Positions 1 to 9,480 of a stretch of 64,000 bases of DNA are shown one piece after another. The stretch is from Actinomycetes bacterium. GTDB lineage: Bacteria > Actinomycetota > Acidimicrobiia > Acidimicrobiales > RAAP-2. Each line of letters opens with the position of its first letter. Position 1 is the stretch's first letter. The stretch lies in NCBI GenBank assembly GCA_021803085.1, contig JAJZMD010000146.1, positions 1-64,000 of the forward strand, written 5' to 3'. The position numbers were made by a program, and so were the translations under genes. The notes below the pieces were generated by a model. That model had not been told where the DNA came from, ran no database searches, and saw only the letters and a list, made by a program, of their open reading frames with translations.

Positions 1-416
1 CCCACGCGGCGAGCTTCACGCACTCTAGCGTACATACGTTCGCTCACGTCTGTGAGGATACCGGCGAAAGGTTCGTAACCCTCGTCCCAGATCGTGACCT
101 CGCCCGCGCCGTACTCGCCTGCCGGGATGGTGCCCTCGAACGAGCCGTACTCGAGCGGGTGGTCTTCGACGCGCACTGCGAGGTGGTTGGTGGCCCGGTC
201 GGCGGGGAGGCCCCTGGGCACCGCCCACGACACGTAGACGCCGTCACGCTCGAGCCTCAGGTCCCAGTGGAGCCGGCGTGCGCGGTGCTGTTGGATCACG
301 AAGGTCGGTGGCCCGCTCCGGCGCTCACGGACCGCTGCACCGACGGGCGGCACCGGCTCGGGAGTGCGCGCCGGATCACGCTTGGAGCGGTACGAGTCGA
401 GTGGCGTCCGCCCAGG
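1..416 (-). CDS. LigD-type 3'-phosphoesterase domain protein, partial and without a clear start
   Basis: This frame encodes the phosphoesterase domain that trims 3' ends in bacterial non-homologous end joining. The metal and phosphate-binding pattern is visible: FVIQQHRARRLHWDLRLERD gives the H-x5-H-W-D-x-R signature, and VEDHPLEYGSFEGTIPAGEY carries the later His and Tyr. The typical leader LDSYRSKRDPARTPEP lies upstream, but an in-frame TAG at 417-419 precedes it and no ATG, GTG or TTG lies between. The first usable start is GTG at 353, which would remove the conserved leader. After the IWDEG motif the sequence departs from the family and becomes less GC-rich, and the frame runs off the window edge. 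It could be a truncated or decaying gene, or a functional gene continuing outside. No polymerase, ligase or Ku domain is visible. Confidence 0.55.
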
Positions 417-887
417 CTAGGCGAGCCGTGCGGCCGCGGCCTCGGCGACATCATCGGGCGCGGCGGCACACGCTCGCGCCGCTCTGAAGAGGAGGCCCCG
501 CAGGTGCTCGGCGAGCCCGAGCGCGGCCGGGCGGGGATCGCCGGCCACCAGCGGGACGGGCTCGCTGCGCGGGTCGAGGCCGGACACCGCGAGGACTGCA
601 CGGCGGAGCGACTGCATCGCCGCGATCAGCCCGTTCGTCCCTGCCTCGTGGCGCGCCATGCAGACCGAGAGCGCCAACGGCAACGCAAGGGGCGCCGAGG
701 CGAGCACGTCGTCGGTCGCCCCTGCCAACGCCGCCGCGACCTCCTCGGCGACCAGCCCTTCGGAGACCCCATCCTCCTCGGCCTCCGCAGTGGCGTCCGC
801 GAGCCCGTCGACCCGCTCGGTGGCGCAGCACGTTCCGCCGCGTGCGCCCACGACGAGGGTCAGGTGGCGTACCTCGGTCCGTCCCAC
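417..887 (-). CDS. Hypothetical protein, about 156 aa
   Basis: I do not recognise this protein. The frame is open upstream to 1121. I placed the start at the GTG at 887 because the most protein-like stretch begins there (VRHLTLVVGARGGTCCATER), but no convincing ribosome-binding site supports it. The product is acidic and Ala-rich, with two adjacent cysteines near residue 20 and probable amphipathic helices. Its stop (TAG 417-419) is in frame with the phosphoesterase fragment that follows, so the two could once have been one reading frame. High GC makes spurious open frames common here, so coding status is uncertain. Confidence 0.35.
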   Translation of the reverse strand: MGRTEVRHLTLVVGARGGTCCATERVDGLADATAEAEEDGVSEGLVAEEVAAALAGATDDVLASAPLALPLALSVCMARHEAGTNGLIAAMQSLRRAVLAVSGLDPRSEPVPLVAGDPRPAALGLAEHLRGLLFRAARACAAAPDDVAEAAAARLA

Positions 888-1159
888 GCCCCAAGCATCG
901 CAAGCGGATGTGACGCTGTGGTGGATGGGGGCCGCCGACGGGTCCTGGACGGCGCCGTCGCGGCCACCCGCCCTCGCGGGCGTGACTCCCGCCACTGGCC
1001 CCGAGTGCCGGTTCGCTGCTTCAAATGCCCGGGTCGCGCGGGGACGGCACCGGCCGGGGAGCAATCGAAGAAGGCTGCGCGCAAGCAATCGGCGAGCAAC
1101 CGCCGCAAGGCCGGCTAGCAAAACCGTCCGTCAGCTCTTTCCCCGTGACGCTCCGCCCG

Positions 1160-1939
1160 TCAGGCCGGCGGGGTACGCACCTTGAACCGGGCACCCGCCG
1201 GGTCGGCGACGTCCGCCACCGTGCCGAAAGGCGTGGCCTGCGCGGGCATGAGGATCGAGCCGCCCAGCCGCTCGACGGTCGCGACGGCGCCGGCCGCGTC
1301 GTCGACCTGCCAGTACGCAGTCCAGCTTCCCCCGACGCCTTCCGGGAGGTACCCGGACGCGTCCGCGATCCCGGCGACGGGCCGCCCACCGCCCGCCGTG
1401 CGGAGCAGGGAGTAGGTCGTCTGTGCGTTCTTCACCTGCCGGTCGACCTCCCAACCGAGCACGGCGCGGTAGAAGGCGACCGCACGGTCGTGATCTCGGG
1501 TCGCCAGATCGAACCAGCAGGGCGTGCCAGGCTCGTCGAGCACGGTGAAGCCGTTGAAGGTTCCAGGCTGCCAGGTTCCGAAGTCGACACCGGTCGGGTC
1601 GACGAGCACCGCCTGCACTCCGAGGTCGGCGACCGCCATCGGGCCCGCCACGACCTGCGCACCCTCCTTCGATGCCCGCTCAAGCGCCGCATCGGCGTCA
1701 TCGGTGGCGAAATAGACCTTCCAGCGGTTGTTGGCCTTCATCTCACCCATGTCCCCCATCGCGCCCGCGACCTGCACGCCGTCGCGGGAGAAGACGAAGT
1801 AGCCGCCGAACTCGGGCTGTGGATCGCTCGACTCCCATCCGAAGAGCTCGCCGTAGAAGCGGCGGGCGCCGTCCACGTCGGACGTCCAGAGGTCCGCCCA
1901 GCAAGGAGCGCCGTTCGAAGGAGCGTCTCGGATAGGCAT
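1160..1939 (-). CDS. VOC (glyoxalase/bleomycin resistance-like) family protein with two domains
   Basis: This 259-aa protein has two tandem vicinal-oxygen-chelate modules, roughly residues 8-122 and 133-256, each starting with the typical pattern (CWADLWTSDVDGARRFYGEL; CWFDLATRDHDRAVAFYRAV). Such two-module VOC proteins are common in actinobacteria, and most have no assigned substrate, so enzyme or binding roles are both possible. The ATG at 1939 is preceded by AAAGGAGAG, a good ribosome-binding site. It lies downstream of the sigma factor gene on the same strand, separated by 133 bp holding a four-unit 11-bp repeat. Co-expression with the sigma factor is plausible but not shown. Confidence 0.8.
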   Translation of the reverse strand: MPIRDAPSNGAPCWADLWTSDVDGARRFYGELFGWESSDPQPEFGGYFVFSRDGVQVAGAMGDMGEMKANNRWKVYFATDDADAALERASKEGAQVVAGPMAVADLGVQAVLVDPTGVDFGTWQPGTFNGFTVLDEPGTPCWFDLATRDHDRAVAFYRAVLGWEVDRQVKNAQTTYSLLRTAGGGRPVAGIADASGYLPEGVGGSWTAYWQVDDAAGAVATVERLGGSILMPAQATPFGTVADVADPAGARFKVRTPPA

Positions 1940-1952
1940 GGTGCTCTCCTTT

Positions 1953-1993
1953 TCCCGGTCTCTTCCCGGTCTCTTTCCGGTCTCTTCCTGGTC
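1953..1993. repeat. 11-bp tandem repeat, four units
   Basis: The unit TCCCGGTCTCT occurs twice exactly and then twice with substitutions. It sits between the sigma factor stop and the VOC gene start, immediately upstream of the VOC ribosome-binding site, so copy-number change would alter the leader length. Confidence 0.85.
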
Positions 1994-2072
1994 ACGGTCG
2001 GCGTCGGTCACGTGGCGCGCCCCTGTCAGCCCCGCGGCCGAGATCCGAGGGTGGCTCTCCTGCCCGGCCCGC

Positions 2073-3053
2073 TCAGGCATCCAGGTGGAGCGGAAGCCCG
2101 AACGCCGGGAACAGCCGCTCGGGGTCCAAGAACGAGAGAAAGATCGCCATCTCCACGATCTTCCCCCCAGAGATCTCGAGCACCTGCAGCGCCCACGGCG
2201 CGTAGCCGCCGTCGGGGTCGACGCGGTACTGGCCGAAGGCCGGGCACCCGTTGGCCGAGGTGGCGACGAGCCGCGATCCACGGCAGTGGCTCGGCTCGGG
2301 CTGCACCATCCATGCGCCGATGTGCTCCGCGCCTTGGAGCCACAGCGCGAAGGGGGGCATCGACTGGACGGCGTCTTCGTGCAGCAACCCGACGAGCGCG
2401 TCGATGTCGTAGCGCTCGAAGGCGTCGACGTAGCGCGAGAGGAGCTCGGGTTCCACCTCGTCCAGCGGCCCCGACGGAGGTGGCCCCGGTGCCGCGGCCA
2501 GCGTCGCACGTGCGCGCTGGAGCGCGCTGTTGACCGCCGCGACCGTCGTGGCGAGCAGCTCGGCTGCCTCGGCCGCGGACCACCGCAGCACCTCGCAGAG
2601 GATGAGCGCAGCGCGCTGGCGCGGCGGAAGGTGCTGGAGCGCGGTGACGAACGCCAGCCGGATCGACTCGCGATACTCGGCGAGCTCCGCCGGGTCGCCG
2701 TACGCACCACCGGCACGGTCGTCGGCGATCGGCGTGACCCAGACGGCTTCCCCCAGCGGCGGCCCCAGCATCGTCTCGTCCGGAGGCGAGGAAGGTCCCA
2801 TCTCCATCGGCCGGGCGCGCCGCTGGACCTGGCGGCTCATGTCGATGCAGACGTTGGTTGCGATCTTGTAGAGCCACGACCGCACACTCGAACGACCTTC
2901 GAAGTCGCCCGCATGCCGCCACGCGCGCACCAGAGTCTCTTGGACTGCGTCCTCTGCCTCGAATCCGGACCCGAGCATCCGGTAGCAGTAGCCAGTGAGC
3001 TCCCGCCTGTACGGCTCGAGATCCGCTGCGAGCGCGGCTGTGCTGACCGCCAC
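2073..3053 (-). CDS. ECF sigma-70 factor with C-terminal SnoaL-like domain (SigG type)
   Basis: This 326-aa protein has sigma region 2 at about residues 10-75 (YRMLGSGFEAEDAVQETLVR, then RSWLYKIATNVCIDMSR), region 4 at about 128-178 (LQHLPPRQRAALILCEVLRW with a helix-turn-helix after it), and a SnoaL-like domain from about 185 to the end. This is the layout of the SigG/TIGR02960-like ECF group, where the C-terminal domain replaces or adds to anti-sigma control. The GTG at 3053 was chosen because the frame upstream runs through the neighbouring gene; no strong ribosome-binding site is visible. It follows the SRPBCC gene by 41 bp and precedes the VOC gene, forming a likely three-gene transcription unit. 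I see no separate anti-sigma gene. Confidence 0.88.
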   Translation of the reverse strand: MAVSTAALAADLEPYRRELTGYCYRMLGSGFEAEDAVQETLVRAWRHAGDFEGRSSVRSWLYKIATNVCIDMSRQVQRRARPMEMGPSSPPDETMLGPPLGEAVWVTPIADDRAGGAYGDPAELAEYRESIRLAFVTALQHLPPRQRAALILCEVLRWSAAEAAELLATTVAAVNSALQRARATLAAAPGPPPSGPLDEVEPELLSRYVDAFERYDIDALVGLLHEDAVQSMPPFALWLQGAEHIGAWMVQPEPSHCRGSRLVATSANGCPAFGQYRVDPDGGYAPWALQVLEISGGKIVEMAIFLSFLDPERLFPAFGLPLHLDA

Positions 3054-3094
3054 GACCGCGAATGCTACCGAGCGCCGCCGCGGGGCGGCGGACG

Positions 3095-3598
3095 TCAGGG
3101 CTCGTCGGCTGGAGCGGCGACCGCCGCGAGCTTCTCGAGCGTGGCCGCCATCGCGTCGACCCACCGCGTCCCGCCACGGACCGCATGCTGGAGCCACTCG
3201 GGAGACTCGGTGCAGTCGAACGTCTCGGTGACGACCGTGAGATCCGCACCCTCTGGGACGAGCGTAAAGCCCCAACGGTGATGAGCGGGAACGCCCACGT
3301 CGGCGACGTCTTCTTCTCGTGACGCAGCGGACATCACCGGCTCCCACGCGATCTCGCGGTCCTCTTCGTACGCCACGACGTGGTTCGTCATCTCGTAGTC
3401 GCCCATCTCGTCGTTGTGCATCGCCATCACGAAGGAGCCGCCGACCTCACGCACGGGCTCGGCGGAGAGCGCGGCGCGCACCATCCCGGACCCGTCGATC
3501 TCCGGGTGGCGGGCCGGGTCGGCGAGCACGGCGAAGAGCCGCTTCGCTGTCGCAGGGATCCTTCGGGTCACGGAGACGGCGTTCGTGGTCTCGGTCAT
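3095..3598 (-). CDS. SRPBCC (START/polyketide cyclase-like) family protein
   Basis: This 167-aa protein has the helix-grip pattern of the SRPBCC superfamily: an N-terminal strand (AVSVTRRIPATAKRLFAVLA), the DPARHPEIDGSG loop, central strands, and a long C-terminal helix (TRWVDAMAATLEKLAAV). Members bind hydrophobic ligands or act as stress-related proteins, and no catalytic residues can be assigned. The ATG at 3598 is preceded by AGGGGGAGTCGCC. It is the first gene of the SRPBCC / sigma factor / VOC cluster, so a stress-linked role under the sigma factor is plausible. Confidence 0.75.
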   Translation of the reverse strand: MTETTNAVSVTRRIPATAKRLFAVLADPARHPEIDGSGMVRAALSAEPVREVGGSFVMAMHNDEMGDYEMTNHVVAYEEDREIAWEPVMSAASREEDVADVGVPAHHRWGFTLVPEGADLTVVTETFDCTESPEWLQHAVRGGTRWVDAMAATLEKLAAVAAPADEP

Positions 3599-3689
3599 GG
3601 CGACTCCCCCTGGTGCTCGGATCGGACATCTCTCCGACGGATCGCGGCCGCCGGGATCATCGCCCCGACGGGCCCGACTGCGCCGGCGG

Positions 3690-3737
3690 GGTCACCTGCC
3701 GGCGAGGTCACCTGCCGGCGAGGTCACCTGCCGGCGA
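3690..3737. repeat. 16-bp tandem repeat, three units, overlapping a stop codon
   Basis: GGTCACCTGCCGGCGA is repeated three times without change. The third unit contains the TGA stop (3724-3726, minus strand) and last codons of the HAD phosphatase gene; the other two repeat that gene end beyond the stop. Confidence 0.9.
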
Positions 3738-4425
3738 GGATCTCGAGGACGAGGCCCGTGTCCGAGAGGTCCTCCACGACCGCGTCGGCTTCGAGCGTGC
3801 GGACCGTGTCGAAGCCGTCGTGCCCGGTGCCGACGATCAGGCAGCGCACGCCGCCCGCCCTCGCGCAGCTCAAGTCTCGAACCGTGTCACCGACCACCCA
3901 CACCTCGTCGGGATCGTAGGTCTCTCCCCGTCGCTCCTTCGCCCGCCCGAGCGCGATGGGGACGAGGCCGTCGCGCTCGCGGTGGTCTGTCCCGTATGCG
4001 CCGACCTCGGGGTCGAGATGGCGCTGGAGCCCGAACACGCCCACTTTCAGCAGGGCATTCGCCGCGATGTTGCCGGTGAGGAGGCTCTGGCGGATCCCGC
4101 CCATGCCCGAGAGCTCCTGGAGCAGCTCACGCACGCCGGGGTTGACCGCGCCTTCGTCGCGGATCCTGCCGGCCTCCGCGGCGAGATAGCGCTCGGCCTC
4201 GCGGAGCGCGAGAGGCAGCACGCGGTCGATCTCTCGGGACGAGAGACCGGCTCCGCCGAGGAGCTCCCGGACGATCTGGGGGTCGGTCTTGCCGCCCATG
4301 TCGACCTGTGGAACGTGCTCGAGGGCGGCGGCCCGGCACGCACCGATCTCGAGCGCGAGGCGTCCGACGGGGCCGGTCCTGAGGAGCGTGCCGTCGATGT
4401 CCCACAGGACGAGCCGCCGTGGCAT
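3724..4425 (-). CDS. HAD superfamily phosphatase (phosphoglycolate phosphatase-like)
   Basis: This 233-aa protein carries HAD motif I near residues 9-13 (DIDGT), motif II in LLTGNIAANA, and motif IV at about 179-184 (GDTVRD). The alpha-helical cap lies between motifs I and II, as in subclass I HAD hydrolases. It probably hydrolyses a small phosphate ester; the substrate cannot be read from sequence. I chose the ATG at 4425 because GGCGAGG lies 8 bp upstream; a GTG at 4431 is the alternative. The stop codon lies inside a 16-bp repeat. It is 59 bp downstream of the malic enzyme gene on the same strand. Confidence 0.82.
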   Translation of the reverse strand: MPRRLVLWDIDGTLLRTGPVGRLALEIGACRAAALEHVPQVDMGGKTDPQIVRELLGGAGLSSREIDRVLPLALREAERYLAAEAGRIRDEGAVNPGVRELLQELSGMGGIRQSLLTGNIAANALLKVGVFGLQRHLDPEVGAYGTDHRERDGLVPIALGRAKERRGETYDPDEVWVVGDTVRDLSCARAGGVRCLIVGTGHDGFDTVRTLEADAVVEDLSDTGLVLEILAGR

Positions 4426-4484
4426 CGCCACAGCCTCGCCGAGCTGGTCCCGAGCCGCAACGACCTCACCGCGGCGATGCCGGA

Positions 4485-5885
<1,401 letters not shown>

Positions 5886-5915
5886 CGCGTCGACGACCTC
5901 GCCGGTGCGGCGCGT

Positions 5916-7283
5916 CTACTCGGCATCACGCTCACGGACGAGGACCGTACCTGTCGGCTGGTCGTCAGCTGTCAATCGGGCGTCCACCACTTCGGGTGCG
6001 GGCGGCGGGACGGCGGCGCCGGCGTCTTGCGCCGCTGCAGGGCGTGGCGGACGCAGCGAGAAGAGCAACCCGTACAAGACGGCGTTCACCACCTGGAGCG
6101 CACCCGCCAGCTCGAACGGCGCGGAGAGGCTCACCTCGTCGAAGAGGTAGCCGGCGAGCGCCTGGCCGCCCGCCATGGTCGCTTGGGCGGGCAGGTTCGA
6201 GAGAGCCGCGACGCTCGCCCGCTCCTCTGGGTGCGCCATGTCCTGGGTGAACGACTGTCGAAGCGGGAGACCGATCCGCTGGACGAGCATGCGGACGAGG
6301 TAGACGGCCCCGGCAATCCAGAAGGTCGGGGCGAGCACCATCGGCACGACCAAGGCTCCGCTCACCGCACGAATGATGGCGATGGCGCGAACCGTGCCGA
6401 GAAGCCGGGCGACGTGCGCCGCCGCGAGGGTCGACGCCAGCGTCCCAAGGTTGACGACGGCGAACATCAGTCCGATCTCCCCGGGAGTCGACCCGTAGCG
6501 ACGGTAGAGCCAGTAGCTCACGAACGGGCCGAACATGCCGATCGCAGCCCCGTTGGCCGCGTTGGTCACCCAGAACCTCCACAGCGCGGACCACGATCGA
6601 CGGGGCCACACGAGCCTCGGGCGGCGAGCCCCGTCCCGGGCGGGTGGGCGGGCGGGCTCCTGCAGCAGGAGTGCGAGCATTCCGGCGACGACGGCCAGGC
6701 CGGAGGCGACCAGGAACGCGGGTCGGTACGCGGCGGTCGCGTCGGCAGCAGTCATGTGGGGCGAGGTGCGCACGACCTCGGCGGCGAGCCCTCCGACGAG
6801 CGCGCCGAGACTGGAGGCGAAGGCGACCCGGCCGAAGGCGTCGGCGCGCCGACCGGCGCTGACGCCGTCGGCCACCATCGCGGCCTCCGCCGGTTGGTAG
6901 GGGCCGACGTTGCCGGCCCCGGCGCCCGCTCCCCGTCCGAACGATCCGAGGGCGGCCGAGGCGAACAGCAGTCCCGTCACCCGCACCTCGGCGAAGACGA
7001 CGGCTGCGACGGCGGCGGCAAGGGGCATGGCGACGAGGAAGGGTTTGCGGCCCCAGCGGTCGGCAAGCAATCCGACGGCCGTGCTCATGAAGGCCGAGGC
7101 CACCGTGACGGCGACGAAGAGCGCGCCGATCTCGATGGCGGAGAACCCGATCGCTGCCAGGTAGAGGGCGGTCACGACCGAGGCGATCGACCGTCCGACG
7201 CTCATCGCCACGCGTGCGGCAAGGATCAACCGGAGGTTGCGGTCTGCCCATGCGGGCACGATGACCAGCCAGACCCTGCGCAC
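5916..7283 (-). CDS. Major facilitator superfamily transporter
   Basis: This 455-aa integral membrane protein has about 12 hydrophobic segments in two halves. The MFS loop motif between the second and third segments is present (GLLADRWGRKPFLVAM). A charged central loop (about residues 210-235) separates the halves, and the C-terminal tail (about 425-455) is hydrophilic. It is probably an exporter or uptake permease of small molecules; the substrate cannot be inferred. The GTG at 7283 is the first start, with only a weak GGGC upstream, so a start a few codons later is possible. A pair of direct repeats lies just upstream, between it and the divergent hydrolase gene. Confidence 0.82.
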   Translation of the reverse strand: MRRVWLVIVPAWADRNLRLILAARVAMSVGRSIASVVTALYLAAIGFSAIEIGALFVAVTVASAFMSTAVGLLADRWGRKPFLVAMPLAAAVAAVVFAEVRVTGLLFASAALGSFGRGAGAGAGNVGPYQPAEAAMVADGVSAGRRADAFGRVAFASSLGALVGGLAAEVVRTSPHMTAADATAAYRPAFLVASGLAVVAGMLALLLQEPARPPARDGARRPRLVWPRRSWSALWRFWVTNAANGAAIGMFGPFVSYWLYRRYGSTPGEIGLMFAVVNLGTLASTLAAAHVARLLGTVRAIAIIRAVSGALVVPMVLAPTFWIAGAVYLVRMLVQRIGLPLRQSFTQDMAHPEERASVAALSNLPAQATMAGGQALAGYLFDEVSLSAPFELAGALQVVNAVLYGLLFSLRPPRPAAAQDAGAAVPPPAPEVVDARLTADDQPTGTVLVRERDAE

Positions 7284-7292
7284 AGTGCCCTT

Positions 7293-7315
7293 TTGTACCC
7301 GCGGTTGTACCCGCG
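7293..7315. promoter_or_regulatory. Direct repeat in a divergent promoter region
   Basis: TTGTACCCGCG occurs at 7293-7303 and again at 7305-7315, a 12-bp period close to one helical turn. It lies 10 bp upstream of the MFS start and about 110 bp upstream of the divergent hydrolase gene, so it may be a regulator-binding site. No regulator gene is adjacent. Confidence 0.4.
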
Positions 7316-7423
7316 TCCCGCACGCCGGTGGAGTCCGGCCTCGGCGGCAGCGCTCCGCACCGTCTGGATCGGCGCCGACTTCACTCGGTAGGGTCGACCC
7401 ACAAGAGCGCGAAGGGAGTCACG

Positions 7424-8164
7424 ATGGCGCAGCGCACGGTGGACATCGAGACCGCAGACGGCATCTGCCCGGCTGCGCTCAGCATTCCCGAGGGAGAGGG
7501 CCCCTGGCCCGCGGTGGTCATGTTCCAAGACGCCGGAGGGATGCGCGACACCATGCGGCAGATGGGAGAGCGGCTGTCGCATCTCGGTTACGTGGTCCTG
7601 GTACCCGACTTCTACTACCGCACAGGACCGTACGACCCCATCGACTTGCGCACGGCGTTCTCCACAAAGGCGTCGGCGGAAAGGATCATGGGCATGATGC
7701 AGGGCTACACCGTGGACTTCGTGGTGCGCGACGCCAACGCCTTCGTCGACTACCTCGACTCGCTGCCGGAGAAGGAGGAGGGTGGCGTCGGCACCACCGG
7801 CTACTGCATGGGCGGGCGGCTCTCGCTCGTGACTGCTGCGAACTTGGGCGCTCGTATCGCCGCGGCTGCATCCTTCCACGGCGGGAACCTCGCCAAGGCC
7901 GACGACCCCGACAGCCCCCACCACAAGGCTCGCGACATCAAGGCCGCGGTGTACGTCGCCGGGGCGATCGAGGACCAGTCGTTCCCCGACGAGCAGAAGG
8001 ACCTGCTCGAGAAGTCGCTGCGCGAGGCTGGCGTCGTCCACACCATCGAGACCTATCAGGGCCGCCACGGCTTCGCCGTCCCTGACAACCCGAGCTACGA
8101 CGAAGCTGCAGACGATCGGCACTGGAAGGCCACGGAGCAGTTCTTCGGATCCGCTCTCGGCTGA
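7424..8164 (+). CDS. Dienelactone hydrolase family protein
   Basis: This 246-aa alpha/beta-hydrolase has the dienelactone hydrolase catalytic set: the nucleophile Cys at 128 in GYCMGGR, an acidic residue near 184 (GAIEDQ) and His near 215 (QGRHGF). Family members hydrolyse dienelactones in chloroaromatic degradation, but many homologues act on other esters or lactones. The ATG at 7424 has GAAGGGAG nine bases upstream; the frame stays open to 7328 but that extension is not protein-like. The gene is monocistronic and divergent from the MFS gene. Confidence 0.88.
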   Translation: MAQRTVDIETADGICPAALSIPEGEGPWPAVVMFQDAGGMRDTMRQMGERLSHLGYVVLVPDFYYRTGPYDPIDLRTAFSTKASAERIMGMMQGYTVDFVVRDANAFVDYLDSLPEKEEGGVGTTGYCMGGRLSLVTAANLGARIAAAASFHGGNLAKADDPDSPHHKARDIKAAVYVAGAIEDQSFPDEQKDLLEKSLREAGVVHTIETYQGRHGFAVPDNPSYDEAADDRHWKATEQFFGSALG

Positions 8165-8328
8165 GGGCGGCGTGCCCGGCTGAAGGGGCGGTGCTGCACC
8201 ATGGCGTGTTTGGTCGTCCGCTGCCCCGATCGCGAGCCGTCGGCGAGTCGACCGCTTGGCTGCACGGACAGGTCCACGCCGCAGTCGGGCGAGAATTCGA
8301 GGTCATGGTCGGGATCATGGTCGGGGTC

Positions 8329-8670
8329 ATGATCGACGTGACCGAGGACCGATTCGAGGAGATGGTGTCGGAGGCACTCGACTCGCTGCCTCGAGAGCTC
8401 AGCAGCCGCATCGACAACGTGGCCGTCGCGATCGAGGACGGCACCCCTGAGAGCCCGCTCCTCGGGCTCTACGAAGGCATCCCGCTCACCAGACGGACGC
8501 TCGGATACACGGGGGTGACGCCGGACCGGATCACGATCTTCCGCCTGCCGATCCTCGCCCGCAGCACGAGCGAGGAGGACGTGAGACAACAAGTCCGCCG
8601 GACCGTTCTCCACGAGGTCGGTCACTACTTCGGAATCGGGGATTGCCGGCTGCGGGAGCTCGGCTGGTGA
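8329..8670 (+). CDS. Small zinc metallopeptidase family protein (zincin-like)
   Basis: This protein of about 113 aa ends with the zincin motif HEVGHYFGIGD, giving two zinc-binding His, the catalytic Glu and a third ligand. The upstream part (VTEDRFEEMVSEALDSLPRE and GLYEGIPLTRR) matches the small actinobacterial metallopeptidase family related to minimal zincins; physiological substrates are not established. The start is ambiguous: three ATG codons lie at 8305, 8317 and 8329 in a 12-bp repetitive stretch, and the last fits the usual protein length best. The stop codon is the first of several copies of a 13-14 bp repeat. Confidence 0.78.
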   Translation: MIDVTEDRFEEMVSEALDSLPRELSSRIDNVAVAIEDGTPESPLLGLYEGIPLTRRTLGYTGVTPDRITIFRLPILARSTSEEDVRQQVRRTVLHEVGHYFGIGDCRLRELGW

Positions 8671-8715
8671 GCTCGGCTGCATGAGCTCGGCTGCATGAGC
8701 TCGGCTGGTGAGCGG
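8656..8715. repeat. 13-14 bp tandem repeat, four units, at a gene end
   Basis: Units start with GAGCTCGGCTG and end GT or CAT. The first unit encodes the last residues ELGW of the metallopeptidase and abuts its TGA (8668-8670); the following copies extend past the stop codon. Confidence 0.88.
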
Positions 8716-8914
8716 AAGCGGCTCTCCGGGCATGTCCCAGCGAGGACGCCCACTACCATGTGCTCGTGAGGCGTGCCTGCGGAGTCGCTCACAGCCAGCT
8801 CGCGAGCCCGGCACCGGAACGCCCCCAGGTAGACGTGCACGTGGCACGCATCGCTCGCTTCGGATCGAGCACGGTGTACTGCTGCCCGCACTCGGACACC
8901 TAGCGTCGCCGGCC

Positions 8915-9361
8915 ATGGCCTTCTCGCCGTCTCTCCACGACGCGATAAGCCTGCGCCTGGCGGCGTCGGACCAGCGCTACACGCGGCTGCGACGGATCCT
9001 GGTCGAGACCCTGGCGGCTTCGGCGCGGCCGCTCACCGTCCCAGAGATCCTTCAGGCCGCGCGCGGGCTGCCCCAGTCGAGCGCCTACCGGAACGTGACC
9101 GCCCTCATCGAGGCCGGGGTGGTCCGGCGGATCGCGGGCCCCGACGACCACGGGTTGTTCGAGCTCTCCGAGGAGTTCTCCGGGCACCACCACCATCTGG
9201 TCTGCGCCTCGTGCGGCAAGGTCGAGGATGTCGAGCCGTCAGAGAGGCTGGAGCGGGCGCTGAGCGAGGCGGTGCGCGCGATCGGGGACGCCCAGGGTTA
9301 CCGGGTCACCGAGCACCGCGTGGAGCTGCTGGGCCTCTGCCCGGACTGCAAGTCGGCCTGA
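8915..9361 (+). CDS. zur: Fur-family zinc uptake regulator (Zur)
   Basis: This 148-aa Fur-family repressor has the winged-helix recognition stretch LTVPEILQAA...SSAYRNVTALIEAGVV, the His-rich metal site GHHHHLVCASCGKVEDVEP, and the structural zinc Cys pairs CASC and CPDC (the latter at the extreme C-terminus). Its position directly upstream of znuABC-type genes points to zinc rather than iron: it would repress zinc uptake when zinc is bound. The ATG at 8915 was chosen because the family N-terminus begins there; the open frame to 8708 is not conserved-looking. A Fur/Zur-type palindrome lies at 9460-9474, downstream of zur and upstream of znuA. Confidence 0.88.
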   Translation: MAFSPSLHDAISLRLAASDQRYTRLRRILVETLAASARPLTVPEILQAARGLPQSSAYRNVTALIEAGVVRRIAGPDDHGLFELSEEFSGHHHHLVCASCGKVEDVEPSERLERALSEAVRAIGDAQGYRVTEHRVELLGLCPDCKSA

Positions 9362-9459
9362 ACCGCCCTACACCGCGACCGGCGCCGAGCGTCTGCCGGT
9401 GCGCGTACGCGGCTCGGCGGGACGCCGGCCTCGGGCTTTCCGACTGCCGGTTAGCATAA

Positions 9460-9474
9460 GAGTGATTATCATTC
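9460..9474. promoter_or_regulatory. Putative Zur operator
   Basis: GAGTGATTATCATTC is an imperfect 15-bp palindrome (arms match at six of seven positions) centred on TGATTATCA, the core of Fur/Zur boxes. It is an AT-rich island in very GC-rich DNA, about 100 bp upstream of znuA and just after zur. Confidence 0.65.
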
Positions 9475-9480
9475 CGTTGC

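Noticed and set aside
1020-1118. Lys/Arg-rich C-terminal tail on the plus strand, resembling a Ku or histone-like tail
   Set aside because: Only about 18 residues look basic and there is no preceding domain in frame, so it may be chance.
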